A program made the translations under genes and the position numbers. A DNA stretch of 7,696 nt from an uncultured Roseburia sp. (GTDB lineage Bacteria; Bacillota; Clostridia; Lachnospirales; Lachnospiraceae), in the NCBI GenBank assembly GCA_947384095.1, contig CANDFU010000071.1, positions 1 to 7,696 on the forward strand, in the 5' to 3' direction. The notes under the pieces were generated by a model. That model was given only the letters and a program-made list of their open reading frames with translations, searched no databases and had not been told where the DNA came from. Of this stretch, positions 1 to 4,487 are shown in pieces (within the stretch, counting starts at the first letter, position 1; each line of letters starts with the position of its first letter).

Positions 1-137
1 CCTGGGCAGAAGATGATTTTCGTTCCGTAAACGGGCAGATCGAATATCTTCTGACTGAATGTGTACGTCAGAGAAAGAAAAACGGAAAGTATGTTTCAGA
101 GGAGCTGGATAAACCATTGGAAATCGATATAGAATAA
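1..137 (+). CDS. Arc-like ribbon-helix-helix DNA-binding protein, C-terminal part
   Basis: This is the 3' end of a gene that begins before the window. The frame is open from base 3 to the TAA at 135-137 and gives 44 residues. It contains AEDDFRSVNGQIEYLL followed by a basic stretch (VRQRKKNGK) and an acidic tail ending EIDIE. The RSVNGQIE segment matches the second helix of the Arc/MetJ ribbon-helix-helix fold, where phage Arc has RSVNSEIY. In that family, dimers bind operator DNA through an N-terminal beta strand, which lies outside this window. Family members of this type in Clostridia are only about 50-65 residues long, so probably only a short N-terminal piece is missing. The target is unknown. 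It could be a stand-alone regulator or the DNA-binding partner of something upstream; nothing in the window decides this. The family call is fairly sure and the function is not. Confidence 0.7.
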   Translation, partial: WAEDDFRSVNGQIEYLLTECVRQRKKNGKYVSEELDKPLEIDIE

Positions 138-174
138 GAGGAGCACCGGCCGCAGAAGCGGCGCAAACATTAAA

Positions 175-227
175 AAGAGCCGTTCCCGTCCCATTTGCTG
201 AAAGCACAGGGGACGACAGCGGCTCTT
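175..227. terminator. Imperfect hairpin, probable terminator after the RHH gene
   Basis: AAGAGCCG (175-182) pairs with CGGCTCTT (220-227). The stem continues with mismatches through CGTCCC (187-192) against GGGACG (210-215), and then a small TGC/GCA stem closes a short loop. It lies 37 bp past the stop of the upstream gene. Downstream on the + strand the run is only moderately T-rich (TTGTGTTATG). On the - strand the hairpin is followed by TTTTT, so it would terminate leftward transcription better than rightward. I call it a likely bidirectional terminator that separates the upstream gene from the 343 gene. Confidence 0.5.
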
Positions 228-235
228 GTGTTATG

Positions 236-251
236 TTCAGAACAATTCAGA
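236..251. repeat. Short direct repeat TTCAGA upstream of promoter
   Basis: TTCAGA occurs at 236-241 and again at 246-251, exactly 10 bp apart, so both copies face the same side of the helix. The first copy also overlaps a small palindrome, GTTCAGAAC (235-243). It lies upstream of the surface-protein promoter and could be part of a protein-binding site, but the repeat is short enough to arise by chance. Confidence 0.3.
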
Positions 252-253
252 CG

Positions 254-282
254 CCGTAACATGACATACATAAAGGTTACGG
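254..282. promoter_or_regulatory. Inverted repeat, candidate operator upstream of the 343 gene
   Basis: CCGTAAC (254-260) and GTTACGG (276-282) form a perfect 7-bp inverted repeat with a 15-bp spacer. The half-site centres are 22 bp apart, about two helical turns. The dyad centre at 268 lies roughly 59 bp before the predicted transcription start, a usual position for an activator dimer. It could also fold as a hairpin in a longer transcript, but no T-run follows it, so it is not a terminator. The regulator is unknown. Confidence 0.4.
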
Positions 283-291
283 AAAACAGCC

Positions 292-320
292 TTGCAAAAG
301 AGGAAGGATTCTTATATGAT
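292..320 (+). promoter_or_regulatory. Sigma-A-type promoter for the surface-protein gene
   Basis: A -35 element TTGCAA (292-297) and a -10 element TATGAT (315-320) are separated by exactly 17 bp. Transcription would start near 327, right at the ribosome binding site AAGGAGGG (328-335), which gives a leader of only about 16 nt. That leaves no room for a riboswitch or attenuator in the mRNA, so control from this promoter would act on transcription initiation. Confidence 0.65.
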
Positions 321-342
321 GGGAGAGAAGGAGGGTAAGTAA

Positions 343-2940
343 ATGATAATAAGGGATCAGAAAAAAAGAAAGAAGCTGCTTTGTGCATTGCTGGCAGGAG
401 CCGTGATTGTGTGCGAAGCGGGCGGTGCGGTCTGTGTGAGCGCTTCCGGGACAGAGGGGCAGAAACAGAGAGGGGCTGTGGAAGCATCTGTTGACGGAGT
501 CGCGGACATGGCCCCGGAGTCCGGACGGGAAGCAGCGCCGCAGCAGAATCCGGGCGAGGAGCTGAAAGTAAAAGAGGATATGGGAACGGAACCGGGGGCC
601 GGGGATGAAACAAAGTATCTCGGCGTGGAAAATCCGGGGGAGGCCTATGGGACAGGGACTGCCCCGGATCCGGCCGGAGAGGGCCGGCAGGGTGTAACGC
701 CGGGGGATAAGGCTTCCGGGAAGCTGTTCGAGGAAAACCGGGAGCAGGATCCGGACCGGGAGAGCGTCCTGAGAGGCAGTGCGGCCGTGGCGCAGCCGGG
801 AAAGACGTATGCGGATGCGCTGGAATTAAAGCCGGACACGGTTTTTACCGCGGTCACAGGAACGGCGCGGGAGCGGACACACTGGTACAAATTTACGCTG
901 TCAAAGCCGGGAATGGTGTCGGTGACATTCGACCATGTCCGGATAACGGGTCAGGTTAATACCGGTCAGCTGAACGCGAAGGCCTGGGAGATTGTCTTTT
1001 GCGCGGATGCATCGGGAAACGGGATGTATACAAAGACGAGCGGAGTCAATGACACCAGTGTCAGGACAACGCCGGCAGGGCTTGCCGCAGGGACGTACTA
1101 TATTAAGGTGGAAGGGGATCTGATTGTTCCGGAAAAAACGCCTTATTCAATCCGGATCAATTATGAGGAAGCCGTCTGTGAGACAGAGCCGAATAACTCT
1201 CTGGCCGCGGCGTGCCGGCTTCCGTTTCATACGGTGGTGAGCGGGAGCCTGATGGGGCTTCTGACGAATCCTGCAGATTATTATGATTATTACCGGGTGA
1301 CAATGGAGAAACCGGGAGCACTGCAGGTGGAGTTTGCGCACGATGTGATTGCCGGAAGCGAGACGACCGCGGTATACCAGATTTCGGTGCTGGATAAAAA
1401 CGGAAATGAACTGATGAGCCGGACGAGCAGGGGCGGGGAGAACGTTGTGAAGACGCCGCAGATCGGGCTTGCCGCGGGAAACTATTTTATAGAAGTGAAA
1501 GCGGCAATGGGGAATGCGGCAGCCGGTATCGGCGGAAATGTGGCTGCGGCTTATGAGAACGCCTATCGGATCAGGGCAGACTATACTCCCGGGAACTGGG
1601 AGCAGGAGAGCAACGACTCTTTTTCCACGGCCAATCCGATCAGGAGCGGAAGAGAGTATACGGGAAGTATACATAAAAGCGCCGGGAATGTGATTCCGGG
1701 GATTTCCGGCGGCGGGGACAAGGATTATTACCGGATCGAGCTTGCGAAAGCAGGGTATCTTCAGGTAAAACTGACGCATGAAGACACGGGCACAGGGGAA
1801 GAGATCTTAAAGGTGAGAGTGTACAATGCGGGTTATAAAGAAGTAGATACTTTTTTAAGCCGTGGTATGGAAACCGCCATAAAAACGCCGAAAATCGGTC
1901 TTCCCAAGGGGAGCTATTATATCGTGGTGGAGGACAATGCCAGAGGGTATCTTGGAAATTATGGACTGACCGTGACGGCAAAAGAGGCGTCCGGCTGGGA
2001 GACGGAGCCGAACGGGTCGTCGTCTTCGGCCGATCAGATCAGGGTCGGAAAGGAAGTGACAGGCGTCAGCCGGTCCATATCGGACAATGACTGGTTCCGG
2101 TTTACGCTGGATAAGGCTTCCTATATCAATTTCAGCATCACACATGCAAAGGCGGATTCCGTAGACATGGCGTGGTATGTCACGCTTCTCGACGAGAATG
2201 GAAGGCGCGTCAGTTATAAATCAAACGGATATATTTACGCATACGCGAAAGACCACTATGCGGAGTCTGCGTCTGCGACGCTGGGCAAAGGAACTTATTA
2301 TATCAAGGTGCAGCCTGCCGACAGCGTCGGTGTGGGCATGGAATATCGTCTGAGCGTCAACCGGGTAAAGGCTGTACAGCCTCAGATTACCAGCGTGACG
2401 TCAAAGGCTTATAATAAGTTAAAGGTGAGCTGGAAAGCTGTGCCGGGGGCGGAGCAGTATATTCTTTACCGCAGTACCTCAAAAAAGGGTACATACGAGA
2501 AAGTCCGGACCATCGGAAATATTGCGACGACGAGCTGGACGGATACAAAGGTTTCCACGGGCAAAACTTATTACTATAAGATGAAAGCGACTGTGAAAAC
2601 GGGCAGCGGCAGTAAAACGGGAAAAGCCTCTGCGGCTGTCTCGGGAAGAGCGGTTCCGGCGGCTGTGAGCCTTAAAATAACGACGCCTTCTGCCGGGCAG
2701 ATTAAGCTGAGCTGGAACAAGGCCGCGGGAGCGGACGGGTATGAAATTTACCGCAGCACGTCCGGAAACGGAAAATATAAAAAAGTGAAAGTGATATCAA
2801 AGGGAAACGTAAAGACATACACACAAAAAGAGCTGACTTCCGGAAAAACGTATTATTATAAGGTGCGCGCTTTTTGCAGGGTGAATGGCAAAAAGGTATA
2901 TGGGAGTGAGTCCAAAGTCGTTTCGAAGAAAGTGAAATAG
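343..2940 (+). CDS. Secreted protein with four PPC-like repeats and two fibronectin III domains
   Basis: The product is an 865-residue exported protein with no recognised gene name. Residues 1-34 are a signal peptide: a basic start (RDQKKRKK), a hydrophobic core, and a likely signal peptidase I cut after VSA34. Residues 35-150 are a Gly/Glu/Pro-rich acidic linker. Four diverged PPC (bacterial pre-peptidase C-terminal type) beta-sandwich repeats follow, at about 153-279, 280-418, 419-551 and 552-676. Their openings read ETEPNNS (280), QESNDS (421) and ETEPNGS (553). Each has a D/W-Y/F-x-F/R core strand and a G-x-YYIxV closing strand (G250, G379, G523, G650). Two fibronectin III repeats (about 680-772 and 773-865) share SW and YRSTS motifs. 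PPC domains usually flank secreted peptidases, but no catalytic domain is visible here. There is no sortase motif or C-terminal membrane anchor, so it is probably released or held non-covalently at the wall. A role in binding or adhesion is inferred. The ATG at 343 follows AAGGAGGG by 7 nt. Confidence 0.88.
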   Translation: MIIRDQKKRKKLLCALLAGAVIVCEAGGAVCVSASGTEGQKQRGAVEASVDGVADMAPESGREAAPQQNPGEELKVKEDMGTEPGAGDETKYLGVENPGEAYGTGTAPDPAGEGRQGVTPGDKASGKLFEENREQDPDRESVLRGSAAVAQPGKTYADALELKPDTVFTAVTGTARERTHWYKFTLSKPGMVSVTFDHVRITGQVNTGQLNAKAWEIVFCADASGNGMYTKTSGVNDTSVRTTPAGLAAGTYYIKVEGDLIVPEKTPYSIRINYEEAVCETEPNNSLAAACRLPFHTVVSGSLMGLLTNPADYYDYYRVTMEKPGALQVEFAHDVIAGSETTAVYQISVLDKNGNELMSRTSRGGENVVKTPQIGLAAGNYFIEVKAAMGNAAAGIGGNVAAAYENAYRIRADYTPGNWEQESNDSFSTANPIRSGREYTGSIHKSAGNVIPGISGGGDKDYYRIELAKAGYLQVKLTHEDTGTGEEILKVRVYNAGYKEVDTFLSRGMETAIKTPKIGLPKGSYYIVVEDNARGYLGNYGLTVTAKEASGWETEPNGSSSSADQIRVGKEVTGVSRSISDNDWFRFTLDKASYINFSITHAKADSVDMAWYVTLLDENGRRVSYKSNGYIYAYAKDHYAESASATLGKGTYYIKVQPADSVGVGMEYRLSVNRVKAVQPQITSVTSKAYNKLKVSWKAVPGAEQYILYRSTSKKGTYEKVRTIGNIATTSWTDTKVSTGKTYYYKMKATVKTGSGSKTGKASAAVSGRAVPAAVSLKITTPSAGQIKLSWNKAAGADGYEIYRSTSGNGKYKKVKVISKGNVKTYTQKELTSGKTYYYKVRAFCRVNGKKVYGSESKVVSKKVK

Positions 2941-2971
2941 ACCGGAGGCCGGATTCCTGGTTCTTTGGACA

Positions 2972-3000
2972 TTGCATGGAAAACAGATAAATGTTATAAT
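2972..3000 (+). promoter_or_regulatory. Strong extended -10 promoter for the sugar transferase gene
   Basis: TTGCAT (2972-2977), a 17-bp spacer and a perfect TATAAT (2995-3000) preceded by TG at 2992-2993 make an extended -10 sigma-A promoter. Predicted start is near 3007, giving a leader of about 36 nt to the GTG start. It sits only 32 bp past the upstream stop codon, and I see no strong terminator in between, so some read-through from the surface-protein gene is possible. Confidence 0.72.
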
Positions 3001-3042
3001 TCCGGGAAGAATGTATAGAAGGTAAAGGAGAAAAGAAGCGGC

Positions 3043-4401
3043 GTGAGGAGAAGAGACCAATATAAACATCTGCTGAACGGAATAGCAAATCTGCTGATGC
3101 TGGCATTTCAGACTGTGATTTTCGGTATTATCTGGTATCAGATTTATGAGCCGTCCCTGGCGGAGTCGGCGCGTTTCTGGCGGCGCGGAAACTGGGCGGT
3201 GATCGGTATTTATACGCTTTTTGTGTTTTTTTTCACCCGGATTTTCGGAGGATACCGCATCGGTTATCTGCGGATTACGGATATCTGCCTTTCACAGCTT
3301 CTGGCTGTTTTCTGTGCAAATGTCGTGGCCTATTTTCAGATCTGTATCGTTGCCAAAGATTATATGGCCGTCTGGCCGCTGATTGCCATGACGGGGATTG
3401 AGGCGGCCGCCATCGTTCCGTTTGTGTATGCGGTCCGCTATATCTATGTGAGGCTTTATCCGCCGCGCAGGATGATCGTTATTTATGGAAATTATCCGCC
3501 CGACGATCTGATCGCCAAAATCAATACCAGAAAGGATAAGTATAATATCTGTGCCTCCATCAGTTATGTGGTAGGGTATCAGAAGCTGTATCCGCTGATC
3601 AGGGAATACAATGCGGTTGTGTTGTGCGATCTTCCGGCGCAGGCGCGGAATCAGATTATGAAGTATTGTTACCAGGAATCCATCCGCACCTATGTGACGC
3701 CAAAGATATCTGATGTGATTTTAAGGGGGGCGGATGACATCCATTTATTTGATACGCCGCTGCTTCTCTCGCGCAACAACGGGCTCTCGATCGATCAGCG
3801 TTTCGCGAAGCGGATTGTGGATATTGTGTTTTCCCTCGCGGGGCTGATCGTTCTGTCGCCGTTTATGCTGATCACTGCGGCTGCGATTAAAATATACGAC
3901 AGGGGACCGGTCTTTTATAAGCAGGAGCGACTGACCAGGGATGCTGAAAAATTTGAAATCATCAAATTTCGCAGCATGTCGATGGATTCTGAGGAAAAGG
4001 GGGCCAGACTGGCTTCGAAAGGAGACCCCCGTGTGACGCCGGTCGGGAAAGTCATCCGCCGGATCCATTTCGACGAGATACCGCAGCTGATCAATATCCT
4101 GAAAGGAGATATGTCTTTTGTCGGCCCGCGGCCGGAGCGGGAGGTCATCGCGGAAAAGTATCTGGAAAAGATACCGGAGTTTGTGCTGCGTCTTAAAGTG
4201 AAGGCCGGGCTGACCGGTTATGCCCAGGTATATGGGAAGTACAACACTACGCCTTACGACAAGATAAAGCTGGATATCACGTACATTGAAAATTATTCCA
4301 TCTGGCTTGATTTTAAACTGATCCTTATGACGGTAAAGGTTCTTTTCCAGAAAGAAAATACGGAGGGGGTGGACAAAGAGCAGAAGACAGCGATCCGATA
4401 A
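3043..4401 (+). CDS. Polyprenyl-phosphate glycosyl-1-phosphate transferase (WcaJ/bacterial sugar transferase family)
   Basis: This 452-residue membrane enzyme is predicted to move a sugar-1-phosphate from a nucleotide sugar to undecaprenyl phosphate, the first membrane step of exopolysaccharide or capsule assembly. Four hydrophobic segments lie at about 14-33, 49-66, 85-103 and 108-128. A degenerate nucleotide-binding-like domain follows at about 143-245. The catalytic domain starts near 254 (FAKRIVDIVFSLAG, including a membrane-inserted helix) and carries KFRSM (308-312), FDEIPQL (343-349), GDMSFVGPRPE (355-365) and KAGLTGYAQV (387-396). These are the hallmark motifs of PF02397, with the essential Asp-Glu pair at 344-345. 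The length fits the long, two-domain form. The start is GTG: a TAG lies in frame at 3016-3018 and no other start codon intervenes. The AAAGGAG site at 3024-3030 leaves 12 nt to the GTG, somewhat long. The donor sugar cannot be told from sequence. No other polysaccharide genes are in the window. Confidence 0.92.
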   Translation: MRRRDQYKHLLNGIANLLMLAFQTVIFGIIWYQIYEPSLAESARFWRRGNWAVIGIYTLFVFFFTRIFGGYRIGYLRITDICLSQLLAVFCANVVAYFQICIVAKDYMAVWPLIAMTGIEAAAIVPFVYAVRYIYVRLYPPRRMIVIYGNYPPDDLIAKINTRKDKYNICASISYVVGYQKLYPLIREYNAVVLCDLPAQARNQIMKYCYQESIRTYVTPKISDVILRGADDIHLFDTPLLLSRNNGLSIDQRFAKRIVDIVFSLAGLIVLSPFMLITAAAIKIYDRGPVFYKQERLTRDAEKFEIIKFRSMSMDSEEKGARLASKGDPRVTPVGKVIRRIHFDEIPQLINILKGDMSFVGPRPEREVIAEKYLEKIPEFVLRLKVKAGLTGYAQVYGKYNTTPYDKIKLDITYIENYSIWLDFKLILMTVKVLFQKENTEGVDKEQKTAIR

Positions 4402-4487
4402 GCTTATTTTTATCCGGGCGGCATAAAAGAGGGCAAGTCCTCATAAGATGTGTTAGCTGGATAGAAAAACAGGACAGGAGTAGATGA
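4402..4487. other. Short intergenic gap without clear promoter or terminator
   Basis: This 86-bp gap separates the sugar transferase from the ATPase. A 10-bp palindrome ATAAGCTTAT (4398-4407) overlaps the transferase stop and is followed by TTTTTA, but it has no loop and is AT-rich, so it would be a weak terminator at best. GAGG/CCTC around 4429-4442 is only a 4-bp stem. TAAGAT at 4444-4449 resembles a -10 box, but no good -35 box lies at the right spacing. Co-transcription of the two genes is the simplest reading. Confidence 0.4.
4476..4480 (+). promoter_or_regulatory. Ribosome binding site serving a cluster of possible ATPase starts
   Basis: AGGAG (4476-4480) lies 7 nt before GTG 4488 and 10 nt before ATG 4491, which are adjacent codons in the ATPase frame. 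An in-frame TGA at 4485-4487 rules out any start further upstream. An out-of-frame ATG at 4484 is only 3 nt away and would make a 7-codon peptide, so it is unlikely to be used. Either 4488 or 4491 could be the true start. Confidence 0.55.

Noticed and set aside
170..613. 147-residue - strand frame over the intergenic region and the acidic linker
   Set aside because: It is Pro/Arg/Ser-rich, begins inside the linker-coding sequence and has no domain. It is explained as the complement of G-rich linker codons.
1147..1779. 210-residue open frame on the - strand inside the PPC/FnIII gene
   Set aside because: It lies wholly within a strongly supported + strand gene, has Arg/His/Pro-rich shadow composition, no recognisable domain and no convincing ribosome binding site.
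2941..2971. Possible terminator after the PPC/FnIII gene (CCGG-agg-CCGG and a weak ACC/GGT stem)
   Set aside because: The stems are 4 bp or contain bulges, and no proper T-run follows; too weak to annotate.
3011..3025. Four-codon ATG frame in the sugar transferase leader
   Set aside because: It has no ribosome binding site, and a leader peptide this short with no special codons is not supportable.
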